In this document: in pieces, positions 23,708-36,200 of the stretch
Layout: each line of letters begins with the position of its first letter
Position numbering within the stretch: position 1 is the first letter of the stretch
Assembly: GCA_021464525.1 (NCBI GenBank)
Contig: JADRCO010000075.1
Location: 1-57,855 of the forward strand
DNA length: 57,855 nucleotides
Source of the DNA: Rhizophagus sp. LPA8_4_AMF
Taxonomy: Eukaryota > Glomeromycota > Glomeromycetes > Glomerales > Glomeraceae
Direction: 5' to 3'
The notes under the pieces: generated by a model
What the model was told of the DNA's origin: nothing
Database searches by the model: none
Seen by the model: the letters and a program-made list of their open reading frames with translations, nothing else
Made by a program: the position numbers and the translations under genes

Positions 23708-26700
23708 TCAAAAATTTCCCCAAATCATTTTTCTTATGTAACCTTTCTTTCCAGCATCAGCAATTATTCCAATAATTTTAAGCGTTTCAAAAGCTTTGTA
23801 AAATCTTTCCCTAATATAACATAAACACAAATAGTACATGTTATTTTTTTTTTTTTATAAAATAATAAGTAATAATAACTTACTTTGTTTCATCATTTGT
23901 AATATCTCTGTTCTCTTTCTTTATAATATTTTCAAAACTTTCTAACAAGTCATCTGTATGAATAAATTTACCGAACCCTACAAGTAATTTATATAATATA
24001 CACCTATCATCTTGAGTATATAAAATTTTTCCTGCAGGGTCTATTTCATCGTCATCGTCATCAGACTCATCAGGACAACATTTACAATTGAGATATTGTT
24101 TTGGTCTTCTAAGCGCCGTAACGATCGATTTACGAATTTCTGGGAGAAATAACTAAACCAAAAATCATAATCCGAATTACTAATGGGCTTTGATCTTCAA
24201 GCTCTCTATTTAAAGAATTTACTTACACTTTCAAGAGAATGAGATTCTTCCCAATAAAAAATTTCATAAAGGGTATTTGTCGAATAATGGCGGAGTTTTA
24301 CCCTATTATAAAATATTAATGAATTGGCGACAATTGGATTTAAAAAGAAATCGAAAGATTTTATAAACTTTACTTGAAAAAAACTTGCAAATATTCGAAA
24401 ATGCTAGTAATCAATTTAGTAAATTGATCGGTAAATTCTTGTGAATTATTTCTTGATGAAGATGATATGTCCGATTTTGTGCTATATACTCCAGAAGTAG
24501 AGCTTTTTTGCTTTTTGATTTTCTTTGGTGATTTTATCGAATACTGTAATAAAGCTTCAATCTGTTCTAATCGTTCATGGAATTCACGTAATTTTGGAAT
24601 TTCTGACCTTGCAAATTCTGCATTTTCAAGATTTTGTTCAAGAACGTTTTGAAAATGGTTGAGGAAGTGTTTAAGCTCTTGTGACTTCAGTTTTCTGTTA
24701 TAAAATAGTTAATACTAATCTATATTCGTTCACAAGTTTAAAAATGAAAGCACTTACTTAAATTCGTATAGCAAATACTGAACATGCTTATGTTCGCCCA
24801 AACCAGGATATTTTAACGCGTAAGAATATAATTCATACTTTGCTTTAATTAATTTTGGATCAACATATCTCTGCAAACTATGAACAATTTCAAATGCTAC
24901 GGCGAAATTTTGATGATAATTTCTCATGTCTCGCAAAATAACTGGTAAAATAGATTTGACAAAATTATCATCCTCAAGTAAGCAACGTGCGATCTCTGGC
25001 TGATCGTGCTCGTTAATGAAATTCTCCACAAATCTATAATCCAAATAAATAAATAATTAGATGATATTATAACATAAAATTCCGATAAGATGAGAATCAC
25101 CTTCTAAATGAAAGTTGCACACGTATCATTTCCACATGATATTCATTCAATAAGCTAATTCTTGGTGAAATATTTTCCAGATCGATAGTTGTAAGTATAC
25201 TTAAGGGATTCGAGTAGAAATAGTAATTTATAATATGCTAAAATCGAATTAATAATTAATAATTTAACTAAAAATAATAATTATCGAATAATAATTATAA
25301 TATACCTTGATAGAAAATTCAAAATATTTGAGTGAAATTTTGAGTCGTCCATATATATCATTTAGAAAATTATATACTTTTATACCGACTTTGACTCCAA
25401 AATGATTACAGATGAAGAACTATAAATGAAAGATTATTAGAACATAAAAAGATTAATGCGAGATAAACAGAATTATATTTTAACTTTACCCTAGTTATGA
25501 GTTCATCAAAATCGTGTATATTATCTGACAAATAAAATTCTTTGAACTTAAGCAAGCGTTCCACAGAATACGAATATCTCTCATGAATAGCATCAACGCC
25601 TCTATATACTGAGGAAATTCCCAATAGTAATACAATAGGAATTCGATCTTTATATTCACTATATAAATAAGTTATACATTAAGATTTCATATTAAATAAA
25701 AATAACGCAAATAAATACGATTTTATTTACTTGAGGATATAAATATATTTTTCCATTATCACGGGATCTAATAAATCGAAATTGTAAATCACGATAACCA
25801 ACTTCGGTAAAGATCTAAGACCTATGACAAAAAAATATTTTCTTGAAAATCGGAATATTTAATGTCACTCAGATAAAATGATAACAATATTTACCGAATA
25901 TTTTAGCATTACTATCGAACCACTGTGCCAAAGATTCAAAATCAATCTGTAACAAAAGGAAATCCATTGGTCATCATTCGAAGCAAACTATCTCAAGCAT
26001 GTAAAATATACTTACTACATTTTCGATTGAAAGAGGAGCGTCATCATTACTCCCGGTAATTTCCTTGATTTCAATAAGAACAAAACGTAAACGACGTACA
26101 TTATTTTGTTAAAAAAAAAAGATATTATCAAATTTCTAACCTCTTCTAAATACATATTATCATCATCAATATTTTTGTCGTATTGATTTTCATCAATGAA
26201 ATCTTCTATTATTTCTTCATCATCTTTAACTGTTTCTTCATCATCATTATAATTTATTTCATTATTGTTTTCACGACCATCTATAGGAGAATATCCATTT
26301 TCATATCGAAAACGTTTAATTGTGTAAGTTAATAGGTCTTCTAGTTTTAAAACGCGCGTTGAATCGATCAACACGGCTCGAATTTGTTGATTTCCAGGTA
26401 AATCACGAGCGAAACTTTCAAAAAAATTTTCATGTGAGCCTATTTAAAAAAAATAAATTAGCATATCGACTTGAGTTTATTAATTAAACTAAACAAATAA
26501 ATGCTATATATGCCTCCAAAGACTAACGCCGTTGGCAGCCCAGATATACGTGATTTCAAGAATCTGTTATTAAAAGAAATATTTTGAATTGTCTGCACTT
26601 TTTATCATTTTTTATTTATACGCAAAACCGAAGCTTTGGATCTATTAAAGAAACCTTACTGATAAGTATCATCTTCGTCATATGTATCTTCAATAAAATT

Positions 26701-27256
26701 ATAAAGGTCATTTACAGTAAATTCATTCATTTGAAAATGAAAATTCTAAAAGGCAATACAACAAAATAAACATCTATCAACAAAATACATGGTTATTGTT
26801 TAAGAGAAGGTTTTTTTTAATTCGTACATCGATCTTACAATCCACTTTTTTAAGATTTCTATCATAGTCATCATATCTAATTTTAGCTGCTTTAATAGGT
26901 TCTTTTCCATTAAATAAAATTTCCGTAAAACCGCCAACGAAACTGTCTGAAAGTTGGTCTAAACAATTAAATATCAAATTGTCATCATACTATAATTCCC
27001 AAATTTTATTTTATATTTGCGTTGAAAGAAATATTAAACGTTACGTGCTTTTGTTGAGATTTCACGTACCATTCTTATTCGAACCTTGCTCATAATTCAA
27101 CCGCGAATTTAGCTGAAGAATGTGTCTAAAAGCTTCCATCTCCTTTAAAGCCAATTCAATAGACAGAGAAGACATAACCTTTGTTGTTTTATGAGAAAAA
27201 CGCGTAAAGTTTGTTACAAACGCGTCATATACCTCATGAATCAAATGGAACGGCAT
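23708..27256 (-). CDS. ORC3: Origin recognition complex subunit 3
   Basis: ORC3 is part of the six-subunit complex that marks replication origins and loads MCM helicases. ATG at 27254-27256 (MPFHLIHEVYDAFVTNFTRF), TGA at 23708-23710 (GYIRKMIWGNF). The order of segments fits ORC3: N-terminal AAA-like part with LPTALVFGG, then QIRAVLIDSTRVLKLEDLL, an acidic DDE-rich insert (about 26.15-26.27 kb), then LRSLPKLVIVIYNFDLLDP (Walker-B-like region), IPIVLLLGISSVYRGVDAIH, and the helical C-terminal half ending in a winged-helix-like domain (REKFYKAFETLKIIGIIADA). About 14 exons. It shares a 157-bp divergent promoter with the RAD51AP1-like gene, and that promoter carries an MluI cell-cycle box. Confidence 0.88.
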
Positions 27257-27329
27257 TGATGGTCATTGGTCAACTTCTATCTGTGTGTCACTTTCGACCT
27301 GCATATATGTGATTATGTTATACACGCGT
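27200..27329. promoter_or_regulatory. Cluster of MluI cell-cycle boxes (ACGCGT)
   Basis: ACGCGT occurs at 27200-27205, 27220-27225 and 27324-27329; two of the three continue as ACGCGTAAAG. The third is in the intergenic promoter between ORC3 and the RAD51AP1-like gene; the first two lie in ORC3's first exon. In yeasts ACGCGT is the MBF (Swi6-Mbp1/Cdc10) site driving G1/S genes of replication and repair. Function here is inferred. Confidence 0.55.
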
Positions 27330-27413
27330 AAAGTTGCTTTAATTTCAAGTTTACACGAGTATTATTCAAACTACTCTAAAACCTTCGTGCTTTAATTTTC
27401 GTATTTACAAGAT

Positions 27414-28811
27414 ATGGAGTCAGTCAGAAGATCAACAAGGTAGCTGAAGTATTCTTTTTTTTATAATCCAATTTTCCTACTCGATGCGTTTATACATTTT
27501 CCATTTTCCTTGTTATTTTAAAGAAAACGGAAATGTGTTGATTACAACGCCAACTACGCTTCCCCAACTGGCGCTGTTAATAACTTGAATTCTCCAGATT
27601 GTGGTAAGTTGAATGGAGAAAATACGTATATATATACGGCAAACTAGTTTACGACGCGGTTTAACTTATATAATATATAAGACTCTTTACAAGGTTCACC
27701 ACGTATGTCCACCCAAAAAACGCCTCGTAATGGCGAGAACGTAGCTTCATTGGAACATGCTCAAACGAAGAAAAAGAAAAAACTAAGCTTGGGTAAAAAT
27801 AAATCTGGGTAAGTATTATAATTAATAATAATTATTATTAATTACCACAGAATTATTTCATATCCTTATTTCATTTACGTTAGAGCATCAAATAAAGATA
27901 ATAAAGAAAAGGAACTTAATGAGAGATATGAAGGGGCCCAAGAAGTGAATATGGTAGTTATTGTAGAAAAAACGCCTACCATTGATAGCGTTAAAGGCGA
28001 CGGTAATTACATTTCCGTATAATTAATCCTATATTTACGGTAAATTTCTATTAATATTTCTTATTGATCTGGCAGATTTATTTGACGATGGCGAGTTAAG
28101 CGATCCACCCGACTTAGACAAGAACTTAGAAAGTGATAACAACTTTAAACTTCAAGACAAACAAACCAAAAAAACGCCGACTGTAAAACTAAATGATGAT
28201 ACAGACGATGATATATTTGCTTTTGATGATACTGATGATGGAAGTGATTATGAAGAAGGTTGTAAAAGTAAATCAAAAAAGAAGAGTCTAAATACGGGAA
28301 GAAAAGAAAAGTCGGCACCAGCAAAAGAAAATGACGGAGCTAAAAAAGGCAAGGACAAGAAACAAATTGTCTCAACAATGAAAACAACAAATATTTCTAC
28401 ACCATCAATCAAAAAGACTACATCTCCACTTCAAACTAAAAACGCCTTGGGAGGATTAAAGGTAAGTAAATGCATAATGAATCTAAATAATTGAAATTTT
28501 ATTGAATTTCTCCTTTACAACAGAGGAAAGCAATAGAGAAATCAAATCCTCTAACACCAAAGTTTACTTCTGGTAAGAAAAGAGATACGCAACAACATCA
28601 AATATTAAAAAAAGAAAAAAATAAATAATTACTTTTTAATTATTTAGATTCAAAGCCTTTTTCTGGTTAGTAATAGTTTAGATATCTTGTTTCTATTTAC
28701 ATTTGTTAACCAAATGGATTTCCCAAAGGACCCTTAAGTAAAGCACCTACTTTAGGTTTATCACGCAAGTTGAAAGTAAAATCACTCCACCCTTACTTAA
28801 AGAAACAATGA
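27414..28811 (+). CDS. RAD51AP1-like recombination protein
   Basis: Eight exons (27414-27439, 27524-27603, 27694-27808, 27884-28002, 28076-28461, 28524-28572, 28648-28665, 28729-28811) join in phase to 291 residues. The N-terminus (MESVRRSTRKRKCVDYNANY) resembles the basic start of RAD51-associated protein 1 (xRxxRxxKPVxYSQF). The middle is acidic then Lys-rich and disordered. The last exon reads LGLSRKLKVKSLHPYLKKQ, close to the RAD51-binding motif at the C-terminus of vertebrate RAD51AP1 (LGLSR...VKPLHP). Such a protein would stimulate RAD51 strand exchange in nuclear homologous recombination. The motif match and sharing of a promoter with ORC3 support this; overall similarity is low, so the call is tentative. 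Confidence 0.6.
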
Positions 28812-29632
28812 TTTATTTCAGGTATGTATTTTTTGAAGTTGATAACTGTTGATATAATATCAATTATTAACAGGTTAAATAAATTAGCAATATAAATTCA
28901 TTTTTTTTCTCAAATTTTAAAATATTCTTGTAAAACATTGTTTTTCTAACATTTTAATATGATATATATATTATTTTCATTAATTAATATTGCAAAATCA
29001 AATAAAAATTGATAATGTACTAAATTCTAATTTGAAGTTAACATTAGCTTGTAAATTTTGATTTAAAGATGATAATTGCTTTAATTTAAAATTTTATTAT
29101 TACATTACAGTAATTTTCTAAGTGTTACATTATATTATTTTATTATAATATTCAAATTTATATAATTGAAGCTTAAGCTAAATATGAAAAAAATAAGTTT
29201 AATTTATAGAGTAAATCCATTGTCTAATTGGTCCTTTTTCCCAGCACTCACCCAATATATTTTTGTAATTTAAAAATAAAATAACTTTATAGTTAATTTA
29301 TATTAAATCTATATACTGTACAGGTTCCTAATAACTAGCAGGAGTTCGAAGTGATCACATGAATCACACGATCGTTATCTTAAACAAAATCACAACAGAA
29401 ATGATTGGCATTTAACGCGTGCCGGACAGACTACCTAATAATTCGGACAATTACAACCATCCGAAGTTCCGAACTGCATAACTGAAAATGATGTAATGCG
29501 TAAAAAATATTAAAGATATTTCCCTATTTGGTTGCATAATAACATCTCAAAATCGTCGATCTTCGTTTACATAATACTTTATATATAAAATTTTCCTCCG
29601 TCCGTTCTAAATATATACACCCCTTATCGAAA
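28812..29632. other. Intergenic, AT-rich
   Basis: No gene. It is very AT-rich from 28830 to 29320, then more complex in 29330-29630, probably the promoter of the POLR2M-like gene; this part contains ACGCGT at 29415-29420. Confidence 0.6.
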
Positions 29633-30534
29633 ATGTCACCGCCTAAGAAAGGTATGGTTTAAATTAGTCACAAAAAAAATACTTAACTCAAATCTCTTTT
29701 GAAATAATAGAAGTTCCGAAATCTATCTCCTACAATAAGGGATCGTCTTTAACACAACGATCTATATTTAATACAAAAGCCAAAAATGCTAATGATATAA
29801 AAGAACTTACAGCTTGTACACCGAAGGAGCTGAGAGAAAAGTTAGATAAAAACAACAAATTGCTTGAAAATGAGTAATATACCTGTTTTCTTTAATAGTT
29901 TGCTTTTTTTTAGAATATTTATGTTCATTTTACTATTACAGGGATATTATTTCAAAGTTGCCAGATAAAGGACAGAAACTTCGGGAAAGAAATATCCTTA
30001 TAAACGAATTACTTGAGAAACATAAATCAATCCTTTCAAAGCCTATTAATGAATTGGAAGATTTAGTAAGCAAGATGAGCATTGATGATAGTAACAAAAA
30101 ATCTTATGCAATAACTCCAGCCTCACTTGTAAATAAAAAGAATGGTCGATATTATAGTTCAAGTGTCAAAACAAATCAAATCTCAATTGAAGAATCAATT
30201 AAGTTGCAAAAGCACCAAGAGATGCTACAACAGGTTTTATTTGTCTTGATTATATTTGGAATATTCATTTTATAATTACATTTTTAATATATTTTAAATG
30301 TTAGAAATTTCAAGTACACACGTTATCTGAAAAATTTGAACAAATGATGGTAGATAAAAAGGAAACAATTAAGTAAGTTTATCAATATAGATTTATCTCA
30401 TTTTGTACTAATTTAACTAATTTAAAACCTTTATAATTAGAATAACTAATCATCCTATAGATGAATTAGAGAATTATATATCTGAAGAATCTTATGATTC
30501 ATTAAATTCAGATAATGATGATGATTATTTATGA
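29633..30534 (+). CDS. POLR2M/Gdown1 (GRINL1A)-like RNA polymerase II regulator
   Basis: Five exons (29633-29651, 29711-29873, 29942-30233, 30305-30372, 30441-30534) join in phase to 211 residues. The core SKEL-like segment TPKELREKLDKNNKLLENED, then ISKLPDKGQKLRERN, follows the signature of the GRINL1A/POLR2M family (E-L-x-x-x-L-x-R-x-x-x-L-L-x-N-E-x-F-x-x-x-LPDKGxK). In animals this protein (Gdown1) binds Pol II, competes with TFIIF and makes it Mediator-dependent. The C-terminus is acidic (SYDSLNSDNDDDYL). Only this motif supports the name, so role in the fungus is inference. The neighbours give no further clue. Confidence 0.55.
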
Positions 30535-32810
30535 ATAAATATTAATTATAATATTAATTAATATATAAGAATTGGTTAGTTGTCTTATTAAACACCAATA
30601 GTAAAAGTAGGCTGTTATTAAAATATTATTATATATGGGTTAAAATAATATTAAAAATAGGAATTGGATACAATTAGAATTCTTGGGTTGAAGTATTTAA
30701 TGTAAAGAAATGTAATTTGAAAATTTTCATAGTTTAAATCAGATTTTTTTTAAAATTTATAATTATAATACATTCATATTTTTATATAATCAAATTTTAG
30801 AATTTCAAAAGTGAAGTACTTTTTAACCCAAAAGATTATTTTTTAATAGTAGTATGTATTTATCTACTTCATCTAAATCATCAGTTTTATTAAATTCAAT
30901 AATTATAATAAAATAAATTATAAAAATTTATACTTAAATAAATAAATATCATTAATTATATTACTTTTAAAAAAAAATAATAAAATCTATAATTTAATTT
31001 TGTAAATTATAATTTTTTGCAAAATATATGAAATTTATTAGAAATAAAAAAAACTGATATAATCAATTAAATATATTTTCTTATATTACTATTTTTAAAT
31101 TTTATACTATTTATTATTCTAAGATTTCTGCATTAATATTATATACTGTATATCAGATACTGATAGATATAGGATAGATTATTTTTTCAACTAGTAAATC
31201 TTTGCAGAATCCTGAAAATACATATATAGTAAGTTATATTTTGATTTTAGCAAATTAGTACAAATTTAGCTTAAAGTTCAATTTAAATTTTTAGCAAATT
31301 TAATTTAAAGCAAAATTAAATATGAAAATTTTCTATTTTGTAATTTTATGTAAGAATCATTTTAATGTTCACCAAAAGTAAATTTCACCACTGATTAATT
31401 TAAATTTAATTCATCAGAAGGTAAATTTCACCATATCATATGATTATATTTTATATTATATTTTTGTCTTCTTAAAAAAATAAAAATTTTCATAACTTTT
31501 AATGATTAAAAAAATCAATAAAAATACATGTAAATGAATAGAATTTTTTTTTTTTTAAATGAATATTCAATTATGAAAATAAAATAAATGCTTTTAAAGT
31601 TTTATTACTAATGAAATTTCAAGAAACTAAAAATCATAAAAAAAATATATTTCCTTTTTCCTTCCTACTCACAAAAATTCATACCAATATACAAACAAAT
31701 TCTGTAATTAATGCAATATTACTAATAAATAATGGAAACATTATATAAATAAGTTTATAATGATAAAGTACATGATGTAATTTATTTTGATATGGCAAGC
31801 GATTTTCTTGAGCAGCTAATCTACTACATATAGTTTAAAACTGTCAGTGAAAAGAAAATTATAACAAAAAAAGGAAATCATAACTACTTTTAGAATCTCT
31901 AAAAAGAAAACTGAAAAAAATGGAAAAAGCTTTAAATTACTACAACTATAATTACTTTTACATCCCATAAGTAAAAAAAAAAACTTGCACTTTATTTAAG
32001 TAGCCACTTCTTAACTAGTATTGTATAGAGAGACCTTTGCAATGCTTCCAAAATAAGAAATTAATGGAAAACTTATCTTTAAAGGTATTTAAAAGCTGGC
32101 AGCCTAAATGTTAACTATATAAAACTTCAAAAATACAAAAAAAGCCTGATTATAAAAACTATTTTAGTAAAAACTACTTCAAACTCATAATTTTGCCAAA
32201 ACTTAAAGCTAAAAGTCCAACAAGTTTTAAAAGAATCCCCTTGAAGTTAAATAACCAAAATCTTACTTGCATGCATCTCAAGTAAAGAAAAAGCTAATGT
32301 TTTTCTTCAGCAAACTTCTGCTGGAAAAAATGATCAAACAATCAGCAGGTGAAAAATGTAGTTGATCCTCTAAATTTTAATTGCAAAATTGTAAATTTAT
32401 ATTGCATATACAAATTATTTTCAATTCATAATATTTGTGGATTGTTATTATGGACTTTTTATCAGTATTATATGAATTTGGCTAGCATTAGGAAAATTTA
32501 TTATATAACATTTAATTTTATATATAAAGCAAATAGTATTTTAACTACCAAAGATATAATATTTTCAGAATATTTATTAGTAAAAAAATGGAAAATAAAG
32601 GGATATATTTAGATATAATATCTGGTGACAAAAACTAATATATAATTTAAGTGATAGAAGGGTGATATTATACTGGTCTGTAATTTATAGATATTAGTAT
32701 TTATAAAAATACCATTTTTGCTTTGTAAAGCAAATTTTATATTCTTATATTTCTATTACTAATTTGTTTTTTAATAATATTACAAATATGCTATTATATA
32801 TTTTCTTCCG

Positions 32811-32870
32811 AAGGTAACATTACCTTCAAAACTTATCGGTGGGCTGGGATCCACCGAAGTCCATACAAAA
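32811..32870. repeat. Adjacent short hairpins
   Basis: GAAGGTAA-CA-TTACCTTC (8-bp arms, 2-base loop) is followed after about 15 bases by CGGTGG-gctgggat-CCACCG (6-bp arms). The local G+C is unlike the surrounding AT-rich DNA. Possible MITE end or structured RNA; unassigned. Confidence 0.5.
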
Positions 32871-33180
32871 AAGTAAAAAGCGTTAATAAAAACGTTCCTT
32901 TTAAAAAATATTAAATCATTATTTTTTTAAAGTTTCGAATTATTTGAAACTTACCAGGTTCCGTTTTATTTGATTAATAAATTAAATCAATCCTAGTGCA
33001 AAGTACACTACTTAATAAGGAAAATTTGCACGCTACAAGCTTTTTTTATTATTGAAAGTTTTGAATCAACCAAATTTTACACGCTATACGAATCTTTCTT
33101 TTTAAATTGTAATCTCGTGTTGAACAATTGGTAATTGGTGGAGCGTTAATTACACACTATCGATACAAAAAACTACATTT

Positions 33181-33190
33181 ACGCGTAAAG
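33181..33190 (+). promoter_or_regulatory. MluI cell-cycle box-like site upstream of SNF2 gene
   Basis: ACGCGTAAAG, the same ten bases as two of the sites at the ORC3/RAD51AP1-like promoter, lies 32 bp before the ATG at 33222. A second partial match, TTCGCGTAAA, overlaps the start codons. Confidence 0.4.
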
Positions 33191-33221
33191 AACTTATATT
33201 ATTATATTTGAGTGTTAACAT

Positions 33222-36200
33222 ATGTCCTTTCGCGTAAACATGGCTCCGAAATCGCGACCAGATCACCCATTTTGTGCATGCGGTAAACCCGTCCGCTTAT
33301 GCTATTTTGTGAAGAAGAATCACCCAAGACACAGGGATAGATACTGGGGTTGCCCGAGGAGGTCTTGCGAACATTTTGAGTGGGTGGACCCATATCCAGG
33401 AAGAACAACGGGCTCACAGAAGGCCCAGTCGAATTCGAACTCTCATGCCACGTCGGCTCGGGCTGGAAGTATTGGCCTCGAAGAGCTATTTAACGCGTTA
33501 CCATCGGATGCCGAGTTGGAAAAAAAATATAATTATCCCATTAAAGTGACGTTTAGTGTAGATAATGATGAACATTTTATAGTAAGAGGGTATCATCATA
33601 TCCTCACAGAATATTGGAAATCACGAAGAGGTGCCATTTATGACGCGACCAGAAAGGTTTGGGTAATTCCCATGACAGAATATGAAAATTCTTTCAGGGA
33701 ATTAACAAAGTATAAAAAAATACCAATGGAAATTATAGGGGTTTCTGGGTATGTAGAAAAAGCTATCAAATTTAAGGCTGCAAAACCTCACGTTGAAGAA
33801 AGTCAAATTAAAGAAAAAATTGGAAGCCTTTGGGAAGCGTTACTCACTCACCAAAAAGAAGGAGTGAAAGAAGTCATTGCTCGGAATGGGCGAGTTTTAC
33901 TCGGAGACGATATGGGCCTTGGAAAAACAATCCAGGCTCTTGCCATCGCGGAATATTACAAAGACGATGGTAAGGTCCTTGTTATCTGTCCCGCCTCAGT
34001 TTCGGGGAACTGGGAGGGTGAGATCAAGAAATGGTTGGGCGCAAAAGATGAAGAAATTTGGATCGTAAAAACCGGGAAGGAGGAGAATCAAGATCAAGCG
34101 CAATATACAATCGCCTCCTATGAGATAGCGAAAAAACGCGAAGGTTGGATAGGGCGATTTCAAATTGTTATTGCCGATGAGTCGCACTTCCTTAAAGATC
34201 GCCAATCAGATCGAACGAAGAAGCTTACTCCTCTCATGAAAAAAACAAAGAGGGTAGTCCTTCTTTCAGGTACACCGGCAGAATCAAGACCAGCCGAACT
34301 ATTTGCTCAGATCAATATCGTTGCTCCGGCGCTATTTTCGAGTTATGACGAATATATAAAGCGATTCTGCGGTGGCGAAAGGAAGATGAATAAGGACGGG
34401 AAGAGATATATTGATACAAAAGGGGCGACAAATACAGAAGAACTCCACTGGCTTCTAAATTCGACCATTTTGATCCGAAGGAAGAAGGAGGATGTAAACT
34501 TAGGTTTACCTTCAAAGACTCGACAGATAATTCATATTGAGATTCCCGCAACTTCCAAAAGAGAGTTGCAAGAAATGAAAAAAAAAAAGGGTGGAGATAA
34601 GCCTAATTTCTTGAAGATGTACGAGGAATCAGGTAGAGCGAAGGTTCCTGCCATTCAAGATTATCTCCTTAGTCTTAAAGATGACAACAAGAAATACATC
34701 GTATTTGCTCACCATAAAGACGTAATTGATCAGATTTGCTATGTTTTGCGTAGGGAACAAATCAGATTTATAAGGATTGACGGTCAAACTGATGTTAAAA
34801 TAAGACAAGACCTTGTTGACAAGTTTCAAGATGAAAGAGAAGTCAAGTTCGCGATTTTGTCCCTTACTGCGGCGAGTACTGGTCTGAATTTTCAAGCTGC
34901 TGATGGAGTTATATTTGCAGAATTAAGCTGGAATCCGTCAACGATTGCACAAGGAGAAAATCGCGCACACCGTATCGGTAGAGTCGGCGACGTAGAAATA
35001 AAGTATATACTCTCTAAAGACACCTTGGATATGGTTCAATGGCATATGTTAAAGAAGAAATCAAAGGTACTTGGTATAATCTTTGATAACGAAGATAATG
35101 TCTCCTTGGACGAAATTAGCGAGGAAGACCATTGGATGATTGAAGCGCTCGGCAAAGAAATGGCAAGTCGGTGCGGTAATGAACTTAATACTCAAGATAT
35201 CAGAAATTTTTTTACGAATCCCAATGAAGAAATAATCGACAACAATCCTGCGAAAGATCAGGAAATTACTGCTGAGAAAACTGATAATAATCGAGATAAA
35301 GGTTGCTTAAAGGCTTGCACCATTTTCGATGAGATGGCTGATAATCTTAACTGGAATTTTGATATTGGTTCTTCTAAAAAGCCTGTATTAGGCGATAAAG
35401 TAGAAATGACGGCTACAAATCCAGTAGAATTTCCAACTATTTTTGATATTATGGCTGATAATCTTGATTGGGATTTTGATAAGGATTTAGACTTAGATTT
35501 TGATTATGGTGATGCGAGAACTAAAAATTTATCGTTTGCTTTAGAGGACGATGGTAAAGCTATAATAGATAATAATGATTATAGTAATTCAATTAAAGTT
35601 GATACCATTACAGATCCCACATTTATTGAATTAAATGACAACAAGGCTTTATTTTCGCTAGAACCTTTCAAGAGTTGTATTGAAAACAGAGATTCTCAAA
35701 AAGAACCTTTTAAAGATTATTCAATAATAACTATATCGGATGACGACGAATGTACTCAGAATATTACAAATATTCATTTTAATTCAACTGTCATTGAAGC
35801 GGAGAATAACGATAATAGCGACAAATCCGATAAATACTCGGCAGCTGAATTAACCAGTTTTTACAATCAAAGATATAGTGCTGATCCTAGCTCGAAGGAA
35901 ACTTCAGCTCATAATGTTTCAAACGTTTTATTTTTCACAAATGAACTTGCAAATGAAGATTTTGATCCACGAAATTTATCAGGCTCACAAAATAAACGCT
36001 ATACTGATGAAAAAGATCAGCGATACGAACTTTATAACTTATTAGGTTCGAAAAATAAACGCAAAGCGGACGTTTATACAAATGAACCTGATAAAGGTTC
36101 AAAGAAAATTCGGCTTGAAACAAATAAAGAGATTGAAATACCACAAATGGCGACAAATATGTCAAATACTTATGTTTGTTCGATAGGACGAAAATCTGCA

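Larger units (their letters stand above)
30535..33221. other. Long AT-rich intergenic region
   Basis: About 2.7 kb without a supported gene. 30540-31760 is low-complexity AT. 31790-32345 is more complex, A-rich on this strand, with a TTCAGCA...TGCTG hairpin near 32307; it may be a degenerate repeat. A small frame at 32349-32612 has no coding character. At 32811-32868 there are two adjacent short inverted repeats. The last 100 bases contain ACGCGTAAAG (33181-33190), 41 bp before the next start codon. Confidence 0.55.

Noticed and set aside
29330-29480. tRNA-like fragment (ggagttcgaagt)
   Set aside because: No cloverleaf: arms and the aminoacyl stem do not pair.
32349-32612. 87-residue plus-strand frame
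   Set aside because: Composition is that of AT-rich random sequence; no motif, and no neighbouring exons.
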